A stretch of 40,148 nt of DNA from Lutispora thermophila DSM 19022 (GTDB lineage: Bacteria > Bacillota > Clostridia > Lutisporales > Lutisporaceae): positions 1 through 40,148 of the forward strand of contig NZ_FQZS01000027.1 in assembly GCF_900142105.1 (NCBI RefSeq). The letters run 5' to 3'. This document shows, one piece after another, positions 33,185 through 40,148 of the stretch. Every line of letters starts with the position of its first letter. The stretch's first letter is position 1. The notes below the pieces were generated by a model. It saw only the letters and a program-made list of their open reading frames with translations. It was not told where the DNA came from and searched no databases. Both the position numbers and the translations under genes were made by a program.

Positions 33185-34504
33185 ATGCATGTAGCAATGA
33201 TTTCGTTAGGCTGCGCAAAAAATCTGATAGATTCAGAAGTTATGCTTAACATACTTAAAGATGGTAAATATGAAATTACAAATGACCCATATTTAGCTGA
33301 TATTATAATAATAAACACATGTGGTTTCATAGAAAAAGCTAAACAAGAATCAATAAATACAATAATAGAAATGGGACAATATAAAGAAAATGGTAAATGT
33401 AAGTTATTAATAGCTGCAGGTTGTTTGGCAGAAAGATATAAAGATGAGTTGTTGAAAGAGATGCCTGAGCTTGATTCTGTGATTGGTACCGGAGATTACA
33501 AGTCTATTATAGAAGTAATTGAAAAGAGCTTAAAGGGACAAAAAGTTTCTTTATATGGTCATCAGGATAAAGTAAACATTGACAAGCTGGATAGGTATTT
33601 TTCTACACAAGGCAGTACTGCATATATAAAAATTGCAGAAGGCTGTGATAACAAATGCACGTATTGTATTATTCCTTCTCTTAGAGGGAGATATAGAAGC
33701 AGAAAGTTTGAAGAAATTTTGGCTGAAGCGGAACTTTTGGCTTCTAAAGGTATAAAAGAGTTAATTGTAATAGCTCAAGATACATCGGTATATGGAAGAG
33801 ATCTTTATAACAAATTAATGCTGCCAGAACTACTAAAAGCTATGGCTCAGATAAATGGGATAGAATGGATTAGGCTTCTTTATACATACCCAGATGAGTT
33901 TAATGATGATCTCATTAGAGTTATGGCTAATGAAGAAAAAATATGCAAATATGTAGATATACCCATTCAGCATGGAAGTAATAAAATATTAAAGCTTATG
34001 GGCAGAAATACCACTAAGGAGAAAATACTTAGTTTGATAAATAGGTTGAGAAAAGAAATACCTGATATAACTATAAGAACAACTTTTATTGTGGGATTTC
34101 CGGGAGAAGATGAGAAGGATTTCGAAGAATTAGTAGAGTTTGTAAAGAAGGTTAGATTTGATAGAATGGGTGTATTTACCTATTCAAGAGAAGAAGATAC
34201 GCCAGCATATAAGTTGCCTAATCAGATAGATGAGGAGACTAAATTGCATAGACATGATATATTAATGTCAGTTCAGATGGATATATCATACGGAAAAAAT
34301 TTAAATTTTATAGGAAAGAAATTAAAAGTGCTTACTGAAGGTTATGAAGATGGGCAATATATAGGAAGAACATATAGAGATGCACCTGAGATTGATGGAT
34401 TGGTTTATTTTACTTCCAATTACGAAATTAAAATAGGTGAATTTGCTGATGTGTTTATAACCGATGCAACGGATTATGATCTATTAGGAGAGTGCAAAAG
34501 ATGA
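33185..34504 (+). CDS. rimO: Ribosomal protein S12 methylthiotransferase RimO
   Basis: 439 aa. Radical-SAM enzyme that adds a methylthio group to an aspartate of ribosomal protein S12. Order: UPF0004 domain with cluster cysteines in ISLGCAKN (Cys10), INTCGF and AAGCLAERY; radical-SAM domain with CDNKCTYC (Cys154, Cys158, Cys161), then PSLRGRYRSR, which separates RimO from tRNA-modifying MiaB; C-terminal TRAM domain (about 370-435). Start ATG is preceded by GGGAGAG. It overlaps pgsA in an ATGA arrangement, and spoIIIE-rimO-pgsA-cinA-recA is a widespread clostridial order. Confidence 0.96.
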   Translation: MHVAMISLGCAKNLIDSEVMLNILKDGKYEITNDPYLADIIIINTCGFIEKAKQESINTIIEMGQYKENGKCKLLIAAGCLAERYKDELLKEMPELDSVIGTGDYKSIIEVIEKSLKGQKVSLYGHQDKVNIDKLDRYFSTQGSTAYIKIAEGCDNKCTYCIIPSLRGRYRSRKFEEILAEAELLASKGIKELIVIAQDTSVYGRDLYNKLMLPELLKAMAQINGIEWIRLLYTYPDEFNDDLIRVMANEEKICKYVDIPIQHGSNKILKLMGRNTTKEKILSLINRLRKEIPDITIRTTFIVGFPGEDEKDFEELVEFVKKVRFDRMGVFTYSREEDTPAYKLPNQIDEETKLHRHDILMSVQMDISYGKNLNFIGKKLKVLTEGYEDGQYIGRTYRDAPEIDGLVYFTSNYEIKIGEFADVFITDATDYDLLGECKR

Positions 34505-35043
34505 ATATTGCTAATAAAATTACAATATTAAGGATTATTTTAATACCTATTTTTATGATTTTTATGCTGATAGATGTTTCATATAATATGGAGATCGCTC
34601 TCGGAATTTTTTTGATAGCTTCTTTTACAGATAAACTTGATGGATATTATGCAAGAAAATATAACCTTGTTACCGATTTAGGAAAGTTTTTAGACCCATT
34701 AGCGGATAAATTGCTTGTGACAGCAGCTTTTCTTAGTTTTATTGAATTAGGTAGAATAGAAGCTTGGATTGTATTTATTATATTAGCAAGAGAATTTGCA
34801 GTAACAGGACTTAGAGGGATTGCAGCAAACAAGAAGATTGTAATAGCAGCTAGCAATATGGGAAAAGTTAAGACTGTTACTCAAATAATTACTATTATTA
34901 TTCTGTTTTTGGACAACTATCCATTTACCTTAATAAACGTTCCTATGGATATTATTTGCATATATATCACTTTAATTATTACAATAGTTTCAGGAGCAGA
35001 CTATTTTATAAAGTATTTTAAAGCTTTTAAAAATCAAATCTAA
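34501..35043 (+). CDS. pgsA: CDP-diacylglycerol-glycerol-3-phosphate 3-phosphatidyltransferase
   Basis: 180 aa from ATG 34501, which overlaps the rimO stop (ATGA) and has SD TAGGAGAG; an in-frame GTG at 34492 is inside that SD. An integral membrane enzyme with about four to six helices. The CDP-alcohol phosphotransferase motif is complete: DKLDGYYARKYN (about 44-55) followed by DLGKFLDPLADK (about 59-70), giving the D-G-x2-A-R-x8-G-x3-D-x3-D pattern. It makes phosphatidylglycerol phosphate from CDP-diacylglycerol, the product of CdsA at 4537. Confidence 0.97.
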   Translation: MNIANKITILRIILIPIFMIFMLIDVSYNMEIALGIFLIASFTDKLDGYYARKYNLVTDLGKFLDPLADKLLVTAAFLSFIELGRIEAWIVFIILAREFAVTGLRGIAANKKIVIAASNMGKVKTVTQIITIIILFLDNYPFTLINVPMDIICIYITLIITIVSGADYFIKYFKAFKNQI

Positions 35044-35063
35044 TGTTTGAGAGGTAATAAAAT

Positions 35064-36305
35064 ATGAATTGTGAGATTATAAGTGTAGGCACAGAGTTGC
35101 TTTTGGGTGACATAGTTAATACTAATGCCCAATATTTGTCCAAAAGGTTATCTGATCTAGGGATAGACGTATATAATCAAACTGTTGTTGGTGATAATCT
35201 CAATAGATTGGTAGAAAGTTTGAGTATAGCAAGCAATAGAGCCGATATAATAATTACAACAGGTGGACTTGGTCCTACAGATGATGACTTAACAAAGCTA
35301 GGCATAGCAAAAGCTCTAGGTGTTGAGATGATATTAGATGAATCATCATTGAAAAAAATAAAAGGTTATTTTAATAAGTTGAACAAAACAATGCCAATTA
35401 TAAATGAAAGACAGGCGTACATACCATTAGGGAGCCAAGCTGTTGAAAATAATAATGGTACGGCTCCAGGTATTATAGGAGAATATGGCAAAAATATTTA
35501 TATTGCTTTACCTGGGCCTCCAAAAGAAATGAAGCTTATGTTTGAAGAAAGCATTGTTCCTTACTTAAGGCAAAAGTCAAAGTCTAACATAAAATCTCGT
35601 ACAATAAAAGTTATAGGTATAGGGGAATCAATGATTCAAGAGAAACTTGGAGACATGATGATAAATCAAAAAAATCCAACTGTTGCTTTATATGCAAAAG
35701 AAGGTGAAGTACATATAAGAATTACAGCAAAAGAAGAGGATATTGAAAAAGCAGACTATAAGATAAAAGAAGTTGAGAATGTAATTCTAGGTATGTTTAG
35801 TGAAGATATTTATGGTTTTGATGGAGATACATTAGAGTCAGTGGTCAATGGTTTATTGCAAAAAAAGAATAAAACCATAGCTTTTGCTGAATCGTGTACC
35901 GGTGGAATGATTTCAAGCAGATATACAGATATACCTAATGCATCAATTAGCTTTTTAAATGGTGTTGTATGTTATAGCAATGAAGCAAAAATAAACATAC
36001 TAGGAGTTAATAGAGAAACAATAGAGAAGCATGGAGCAGTTAGCATGGAAACAGCAGAAGAAATGGCTGTTGGAATAAAGAGAATTTCTAAAAGTGACAT
36101 TGGTATATCAATAACTGGTATTGCTGGACCAAGCGGTGGGACAGAATCAAAGCCTGTTGGTCTTTGTTATATAGGGCTTGCAATGGATAATGAAGTAAAA
36201 GTTTATTCGTATATTTTTAATGGAAATAGAGCTAAAATCCGATGGTTAGCAAGTACAAAAGCATTAGATATACTTCGAAGAGCGATTTTAGCGTTAAAAG
36301 AATAA
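35064..36305 (+). CDS. cinA: CinA-like competence/damage-inducible protein (NMN amidohydrolase-type)
   Basis: 413 aa, full two-domain form. The N-terminal MoaB/MogA-like domain (about 1-170) begins IISVGTELLLGDIVNTNAQY and contains TTGGLGPTDDDLTK. The C-terminal CinA domain (about 255-410) shows FAESCTGGMISSRYTDIP with the catalytic Ser/Cys region and ITGIAGPSGGTESKPVG. Such domains hydrolyse ADP-ribose pyrophosphate and deamidate NMN for pyridine nucleotide recycling. SD GAGAGGT. Directly upstream of recA, the classic association, but a separate SOS promoter lies between them. Confidence 0.95.
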   Translation: MNCEIISVGTELLLGDIVNTNAQYLSKRLSDLGIDVYNQTVVGDNLNRLVESLSIASNRADIIITTGGLGPTDDDLTKLGIAKALGVEMILDESSLKKIKGYFNKLNKTMPIINERQAYIPLGSQAVENNNGTAPGIIGEYGKNIYIALPGPPKEMKLMFEESIVPYLRQKSKSNIKSRTIKVIGIGESMIQEKLGDMMINQKNPTVALYAKEGEVHIRITAKEEDIEKADYKIKEVENVILGMFSEDIYGFDGDTLESVVNGLLQKKNKTIAFAESCTGGMISSRYTDIPNASISFLNGVVCYSNEAKINILGVNRETIEKHGAVSMETAEEMAVGIKRISKSDIGISITGIAGPSGGTESKPVGLCYIGLAMDNEVKVYSYIFNGNRAKIRWLASTKALDILRRAILALKE

Positions 36306-36322
36306 TACTTATAATATACTAT

Positions 36323-36351
36323 TTGACTTATTTTAGGAATTAATATATAAT
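36323..36351 (+). promoter_or_regulatory. Sigma-A promoter of recA
   Basis: -35 TTGACT (36323-36328), 17-bp spacer, -10 TATAAT (36346-36351). Near-consensus; start site near 36358, inside the LexA box. Confidence 0.92.
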
Positions 36352-36357
36352 TATATG

Positions 36358-36371
36358 AGAACAAATGTTCG
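36358..36371 (+). promoter_or_regulatory. LexA (DinR) SOS box of recA
   Basis: AGAACAAATGTTCG fits the Firmicute consensus CGAACRNRYGTTYC at 12 of 14 positions, with a perfect GAAC-N4-GTTC core. It covers the predicted +1, where bound LexA would block transcription until DNA damage. Confidence 0.9.
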
Positions 36372-36374
36372 CAT

Positions 36375-36402
36375 AAAGGAGGTGTAGCAGGTTAGCCTGC
36401 TA
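36375..36402 (+). promoter_or_regulatory. recA SD followed by an 18-nt hairpin reaching the start codon
   Basis: SD AAAGGAGGTG (36375-36384) is unusually far from the start codons (18 nt to TTG 36403, 24 nt to ATG 36409). The gap is exactly filled by TAGCAGG/CCTGCTA (36385-36391 with 36396-36402), a perfect 7-bp hairpin with loop TTAG. If folded, the SD comes to 6 nt from the ATG. An in-frame TAG (36385-36387) rules out earlier starts. Confidence 0.75.
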
Positions 36403-36408
36403 TTGGTT

Positions 36409-37458
36409 ATGAATGATAAGAGAAAGGCTTTAGAGGCTGCTATAAGCCAAGTTGAAAAACAGTTTGGTAAAGGTTCGATAATGATGCTGGGTCAAAACAG
36501 TAAATTAAATGTTGAGTCAATATCAACAGGCTCTTTGGATTTAGATATTGCACTTGGGATAGGTGGTGTTCCAAGAGGAAGAATTGTAGAGATATTTGGT
36601 CCTGAATCATCAGGTAAGACTACCGTTGCGTTGCATATAATAGCAGAGGCTCAAAAAAATGGTGGTAATGCTGCATTTATTGATGCTGAACATGCTTTGG
36701 ACCCAGTTTATGCAAAGAATTTAGGAGTAGATATTGATAATCTAGTTGTATCTCAGCCTGATACAGGTGAACAAGCACTAGAGATATGCGAGACTTTGGT
36801 AAGAAGCGGTGCTATAGATGTTATTGTTGTAGATTCAGTTGCAGCTTTGGTGCCAAAAGCTGAAATAGACGGAGATATGGGTGATTCTCATATAGGACTT
36901 CAAGCTAGATTGATGTCACAAGCTTTAAGAAAGCTGGCAGGTGCTATTAACAAATCAAAAGCGACGGCTATATTTATTAATCAATTAAGAGAGAAAGTTG
37001 GAGTAATGTTTGGAAATCCAGAAACCACTCCAGGTGGTAAGGCGTTAAAGTTTTATGCTTCCGTTAGATTAGATGTAAGAAAAGTTGATGCAATTAAACA
37101 AGGTGCTGATGTGGTTGGTAGCAGGACACGAGTTAAAGTAGTTAAAAACAAAGTTGCACCTCCATTTAAACAGGCTGAGTTTGATATTATATATGGGGAA
37201 GGAATATCAAAAGAAGGAAGTATTCTGGATGTTGCTGCTGCAAATGATATAGTTCAGAAAAGCGGAGCTTGGTATTCTTATGGTGATATCAGGTTAGGAC
37301 AAGGAAGGGAAAATGCCAGACAGTATCTAAAGGATAATCCGGAACTTACAAAAGAAATAGAAAATAAAGTCAGAGAATTATTTAGTTTAGGACTATCAAA
37401 GGCTAAAACTTCTGCAGAAGATGATCTAGAAGTGGATGAAGTTAGCATAGACGATTAA
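36409..37458 (+). CDS. recA: Recombinase RecA
   Basis: 349 aa from ATG 36409 (351 aa if the TTG at 36403 is used). Forms ATP-dependent filaments on single-stranded DNA for homologous pairing and triggers LexA self-cleavage. N-terminal helix with [19 protein letters not shown]; Walker [10 protein letters not shown] (about 64-72); Walker [17 protein letters not shown] (about 138-153); loop 2 region [20 protein letters not shown] (about 193-212); acidic C-terminus [16 protein letters not shown] promoter with LexA box upstream, and an unusual hairpin between SD and start. recX follows, in the usual pair. Confidence 0.98.
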   Translation: MNDKRKALEAAISQVEKQFGKGSIMMLGQNSKLNVESISTGSLDLDIALGIGGVPRGRIVEIFGPESSGKTTVALHIIAEAQKNGGNAAFIDAEHALDPVYAKNLGVDIDNLVVSQPDTGEQALEICETLVRSGAIDVIVVDSVAALVPKAEIDGDMGDSHIGLQARLMSQALRKLAGAINKSKATAIFINQLREKVGVMFGNPETTPGGKALKFYASVRLDVRKVDAIKQGADVVGSRTRVKVVKNKVAPPFKQAEFDIIYGEGISKEGSILDVAAANDIVQKSGAWYSYGDIRLGQGRENARQYLKDNPELTKEIENKVRELFSLGLSKAKTSAEDDLEVDEVSIDD

Positions 37459-37473
37459 TATATATGTATAAAA

Positions 37474-37503
37474 TAGCGCATATAGGGTAAGCCATATGCG
37501 CTA
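37474..37503 (+). terminator. Hairpin between recA and recX (partial terminator)
   Basis: TAGCGCATAT (37474-37483) pairs perfectly over 10 bp with ATATGCGCTA (37494-37503), loop AGGGTAAGCC. Only ATATTGTT follows, so transcription likely continues in part into recX; a read-through hairpin between recA and recX is known in Escherichia coli. Confidence 0.6.
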
Positions 37504-37523
37504 ATATTGTTATGGAGGATTTT

Positions 37524-37994
37524 ATGGATTTAAAAGAGGCTTATAATTACTGTATAAAATTATTATCAATTAAAGATAGAACTTCTCAGGAGATAATTAC
37601 AAAGCTAAAGCAAAAAAACTGTTCAGAAGAAATAATTCAGGAAGCTCTAAGTAAATTGATGGATTATGGGTACATTAATGATGAAAAGTATTTGGAAAAT
37701 TGGATTCGAGAGAACTTAAAAAAGCCAGGAATGAGCAAGAGGAGCATGTACTATAAATTGTTGCATAAAGGGTTAAATAAAGACTTACTGGATTCTGAAT
37801 TTGAAAAAATAGAAATAGATGATTATAATACGGCTTTTGTCTGTGCTGAAAAAAAGATTAAGTTATTGATGGGAGAAGATGTAAATATTAAGAAGAAGAA
37901 ACTCTTTACATATTTATTAAGCAAGGGATACAGCAGGGATATTTGCAGTAAGGTGATAACGGAATTATTAGGTGAAGATGAAACATACCTCTAA
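37524..37994 (+). CDS. recX: RecA regulatory protein RecX
   Basis: 156 aa from ATG 37524; the in-frame ATG at 37512 overlaps the SD TGGAGG (37513-37518) and is unlikely. Built of repeated three-helix RecX modules: AYNYCIKLLSIKDRTSQEI, KLMDYGYINDEKYLENWIRE (about 45-64), a KPGMSKRSMYYKLLHKGL module and a C-terminal LFTYLLSKGYSRDICSKVI. RecX binds in the groove of RecA filaments and limits or remodels them. It sits after recA, probably made at a lower level because of the intervening hairpin. Confidence 0.92.
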   Translation: MDLKEAYNYCIKLLSIKDRTSQEIITKLKQKNCSEEIIQEALSKLMDYGYINDEKYLENWIRENLKKPGMSKRSMYYKLLHKGLNKDLLDSEFEKIEIDDYNTAFVCAEKKIKLLMGEDVNIKKKKLFTYLLSKGYSRDICSKVITELLGEDETYL

Positions 37995-37995
37995 C

Positions 37996-38024
37996 TTGAC
38001 AAAAAAATCTAAAAGATATAGAAT
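37996..38024 (+). promoter_or_regulatory. Sigma-A promoter of rny
   Basis: Consensus -35 TTGACA (37996-38001), 17-bp spacer, -10 TAGAAT (38019-38024), immediately after the recX stop. Start near 38031. Confidence 0.88.
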
Positions 38025-38028
38025 TATT

Positions 38029-38086
38029 GTGATATGGTGTATCACAGGTATTATGATTATATATGTATCATCTTAAGATAATCATA
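38029..38086 (+). promoter_or_regulatory. Structured rny leader
   Basis: GTGATA/TATCAC (38029-38034 with 38040-38045) overlaps the predicted start site, and TATGATTAT (38052-38060) pairs perfectly over 9 bp with ATAATCATA (38078-38086). The SD of rny begins 14 nt further. Structure is seen; a regulatory role, e.g. RNase Y acting on its own message, is inference. Confidence 0.4.
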
Positions 38087-38116
38087 TGTTGAAGAGACTA
38101 AGGAGGTGAAAATACT

Positions 38117-39646
38117 ATAAACACTGTTATATATGTAGCAGTTGGATTAGGAAGTTTTATTGTTGGGTATTTTGTAAGAAGATATATTGCTGAATCTAAG
38201 ATAAAAAATGCAGAGGAAGCAGCTAAAAAAATTATAGAAGAAGCCAACAAAGAAGCGGAGACAAGAAAAAAAGAAGTCTTACTTGAAGCTAAAGAAGAAA
38301 TTCATAGAATGAGAGCTGAACTAGACAAAGAAACAAAGGATAGAAGAAATGAAATTCAAAGAATAGAAAGAAGACTTCTTCAAAGAGAAGAGCTTTTTGA
38401 TAAGAAAGTTGAAGCCGTTGAACAAAGAGAAGAAATGATAAATAAGAAGCAAAAGGAAGTTCAAAAGCTTCATGACGAAGTTAAAGAGCTATATAATAAG
38501 CAATTGAAGGAATTAGAGTATATTTCAAACTTGTCATCCGAAGAAGCTAGACAACTGCTTTTGAGCGATATTGAGAAGCAAATCAGACATGAAGCTGCTA
38601 TGATGATTAAAGATATAGAAGCAAAAGCAAGAGAAGAAGCTGATAGAAAGTCTAAAGAGATAATTGCCTATGCAATTCAAAAGAATGCAGCTGACCATGT
38701 CGCTGAAACTACTGTATCTGTTGTTCCTTTACCAAACGACGAAATGAAAGGTAGAATAATAGGAAGAGAAGGAAGAAACATAAGAACATTAGAGACTCTT
38801 ACAGGAGTTGATTTAATTATTGATGATACACCGGAAGCTGTTATTTTATCAGGTTTTGATCCTATTAGAAGGGAAATCGCTCGAGTAGCGTTAGAAAAAC
38901 TGATAATTGACGGAAGAATACATCCAGCCAGAATAGAAGAAATGGTTGAAAAAGCTAAAAAAGAGGTTGAAAATTATATTCGAGAACAAGGAGAGCAAGC
39001 TACTTTTGAAACAGGAGTACATGGTTTGCATCCTGAACTCATTAAGTTAATTGGTAGATTGAGATTCAGAACAAGTTATGGGCAGAGCGTATTGAATCAT
39101 TCCATCGAAGTGTCCCATTTAGCAGCAGCTATAGCTGCTGAGTTAGGAGCTGATGTAAATCTTGCTAAGAGAGCAGGTTTACTGCATGATATAGGGAAAG
39201 CAGTAGACCATGAGGTAGAAGGTCCACATGTTCAAATTGGTGCTGATTTAGCAAAAAAATATAAAGAATCTCCAGAAGTAATACATTGCATACTAGCTCA
39301 CCATGGAGATGTGGAAGCAAATACAATTGAGGCAGTGCTGGTTCAAGCAGCAGATGCTATTTCTGCAGCAAGGCCCGGTGCAAGGAGAGAAACATTAGAA
39401 TCCTATATAAAGAGACTGGAAAAACTTGAGGAAATAGCAAATTCCTTTGATGGAGTAGAAAAATCTTTTGCTATTCAAGCCGGTAGAGAAATAAGAATTA
39501 TGGTTAAGCCCGAAGCTGTAAGTGATACAGAAATATGTTATATTGTCAGAGATATAGTAAAGAGAATTGAAAATGAATTAGAATATCCTGGTCAAATTAA
39601 AATAAATGTTATAAGGGAAACACGGGCAATTGAATATGCAAAATAA
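38117..39646 (+). CDS. rny: Ribonuclease Y, with apparent ATA start codon
   Basis: 509 aa from ATA 38117. SD AGGAGGTG (38101-38108) lies 8 nt upstream, and an in-frame TAA at 38099 precludes earlier starts. No ATG, GTG or TTG occurs in frame until ATG 38309, which would delete 64 residues: the membrane anchor ([17 protein letters not shown]) and the start of the coiled coil, both matching Bacillus subtilis RNase Y. Domains: N-terminal helix, coiled coil (about 25-190), KH domain ([15 protein letters not shown] near 212) and HD domain (LLHDIGKA near 355). A membrane-bound endoribonuclease that begins mRNA decay. Ends in a strong terminator. Gene identity is certain; the start codon needs checking. 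Confidence 0.95.
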   Translation: MNTVIYVAVGLGSFIVGYFVRRYIAESKIKNAEEAAKKIIEEANKEAETRKKEVLLEAKEEIHRMRAELDKETKDRRNEIQRIERRLLQREELFDKKVEAVEQREEMINKKQKEVQKLHDEVKELYNKQLKELEYISNLSSEEARQLLLSDIEKQIRHEAAMMIKDIEAKAREEADRKSKEIIAYAIQKNAADHVAETTVSVVPLPNDEMKGRIIGREGRNIRTLETLTGVDLIIDDTPEAVILSGFDPIRREIARVALEKLIIDGRIHPARIEEMVEKAKKEVENYIREQGEQATFETGVHGLHPELIKLIGRLRFRTSYGQSVLNHSIEVSHLAAAIAAELGADVNLAKRAGLLHDIGKAVDHEVEGPHVQIGADLAKKYKESPEVIHCILAHHGDVEANTIEAVLVQAADAISAARPGARRETLESYIKRLEKLEEIANSFDGVEKSFAIQAGREIRIMVKPEAVSDTEICYIVRDIVKRIENELEYPGQIKINVIRETRAIEYAK

Positions 39647-39675
39647 AAAAAGAACGGTTTATACCGTTCTTTTTA
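39647..39675 (+). terminator. Rho-independent terminator after rny
   Basis: 12-bp stem (39647-39658 with 39663-39674) around core GAACGGT/ACCGTTC, loop TTAT; the A-run before and T-run after make it potentially bidirectional. Confidence 0.9.
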
Positions 39676-39679
39676 TAGT

Positions 39680-40148
39680 GCGTGTGTCCAGCAAAGTTGA
39701 ACCATACTTATCGGCGAAAGTCCGATACAGGTAATTGCCAAGAGATAACGTATAATAAATTTCGCAAATTAAAATAAATGGACATAGTCTAAAGCCATTT
39801 GGTAGAATTTAGTTACCACACAAAAATCAAACCAAAGGAGGCTTTAAACTATATCTGATAACATTATACAGTTAAATGAGCAACTAATCAAAACAGAATT
39901 AAAGGAATTAGTCCGTTCCAGTGTTGGGGAAACACTTAATGAACTTCTTGATAAGGAAGCGGATGAACTAATTAATGCCGAAAAGTATGAGCGAAGCAGT
40001 GAACGCAGAGGATACCGTTCAGGACACTATCAGAGAAAATTAACTACTACTTCTGGGGATGTTACACTTAAAGTACCTAAACTTAAAGGCATCCCATTTG
40101 AAACAGCAATTATAGAGCGTTATCGTAGACGTGAATGCTCTGTGGAAG
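39680..40148 (+). mobile_element. IS256-family insertion sequence, left part, cut by the window end
   Basis: The transposase start below defines the element. Its left boundary is not certain: a break from housekeeping sequence occurs right after the rny terminator, and GTGTGTCCAGCAAAG (39683-39697) is a candidate left terminal repeat, but the right end needed for comparison is outside. The 150-nt region before the gene has a small hairpin TATCGG/CCGATA (39708-39713 with 39721-39726) and a possible promoter TGGACA (39779-39784), 18 bp, TAGAAT (39803-39808). Confidence 0.7.
39851..40148 (+). CDS. IS256-family (mutator-type) transposase, N-terminal part, apparent ATA start
   Basis: The frame runs open from 39848 to the window end (99 codons from ATA 39851). 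The protein shows DNIIQLNEQLIKTELKELV at the start, the conserved LNELLDKEADELINAEKYER and the DNA-binding RRGYRSGHYQRKLTTTSGDV (cited as separate pieces), then LKVPKLKG and FETAIIERYRRRE: the typical N-terminal region of IS256 transposases before the DDE catalytic core. SD AAAGGAGG (39834-39841) lies 9 nt before ATA. An in-frame TAA at 39845 and lack of ATG/GTG/TTG nearby leave ATA, where relatives would have ATG before SDN. Whether the copy is functional is unknown. Confidence 0.85.
   Translation, partial: MSDNIIQLNEQLIKTELKELVRSSVGETLNELLDKEADELINAEKYERSSERRGYRSGHYQRKLTTTSGDVTLKVPKLKGIPFETAIIERYRRRECSVE

Noticed and set aside
38309-39646. Start of RNase Y at ATG 38309
   Set aside because: It has no SD and would remove 64 conserved residues including the membrane anchor; the SD at 38101 points to 38117.
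1-40148. tRNA, rRNA, CRISPR array, prophage, toxin-antitoxin or defence genes
   Set aside because: I looked for cloverleaf patterns, spaced direct repeats and accessory gene families and saw none; the window is core genome apart from its two edges.

Overview
The window reads as an AT-rich (by eye about one third G+C), spore-forming member of the Firmicutes, most likely class Clostridia. Reasons: PolC-type replicase, RNase Y, RnpM/YlxR and YlxQ, MlpA-type M16 peptidase, dipicolinate synthase dpaAB, YlmC/YmxH, SpoIIIE/FtsK, a Firmicute LexA box at recA, strong Shine-Dalgarno (SD) sequences, frequent TTG starts, and all genes on one strand. I recognise no species-specific marker. Nearly all of the window is a conserved chromosomal housekeeping block of 38 genes, ending in a partial IS256-family transposase; an IS200/IS605-type right end lies at the other edge.

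Layout. 1-~145: right end and probable omegaRNA scaffold of an IS200/IS605 (TnpB) element. 311-3750: rpsB, tsf, pyrH, frr and a small unknown gene (ribosomal protein S2, EF-Ts, UMP kinase, ribosome recycling). 3799-13535: uppS, cdsA, dxr, rseP, ispG, a family 2 glycosyltransferase and polC (undecaprenyl and phospholipid precursors, MEP isoprenoid pathway, intramembrane protease, replicase). 13538-21248: rimP, nusA, ylxR (rnpM), ylxQ, infB, rbfA, nrnA, truB, ribF, a transcription/translation/RNA-modification operon with its own promoter and a leader hairpin that looks like a NusA-dependent attenuator. 21251-23997: rpsO and pnp with structured leaders. 24055-33008: sporulation-linked block ylxY, mlpA, dut, ylmC/ymxH, dpaA, dpaB, dapG, tepA, spoIIIE, in nearly the order of Bacillus subtilis but without asd and dapA. 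33185-39646: rimO, pgsA, cinA, recA (SOS promoter with LexA box), recX, rny. 39680-40148: left part of an IS256-family element running off the window.

How the genes work together. Isoprenoid precursors made by Dxr and IspG can feed UppS, whose product carries cell-wall precursors; CdsA makes the CDP-diacylglycerol used by PgsA. RimP, RbfA, RimO, S2, S15, IF2, EF-Ts and Frr belong to ribosome assembly and the translation cycle; PNPase, NrnA and RNase Y form an RNA turnover set. DapG feeds the lysine/dipicolinate branch used by DpaAB in the sporulating mother cell, while SpoIIIE pumps the chromosome into the forespore. RecA and RecX, with CinA upstream, form the recombination/SOS group.

No new defence or biosynthetic system is visible; this is a conservative core region. 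The unusual points are in expression signals. (1) rny has a perfect SD but no ATG, GTG or TTG: the only codon at the right place is ATA. (2) The IS256 transposase shows the same thing. (3) In recA an 18-nt perfect hairpin sits exactly between the SD and the start codon. (4) Structured leaders precede rpsB, rimP-nusA, rpsO, pnp, spoIIIE and rny. (5) A sigma-K-like promoter precedes dpaA. (6) The YlxY deacetylase homologue lacks the usual catalytic Asp pair.
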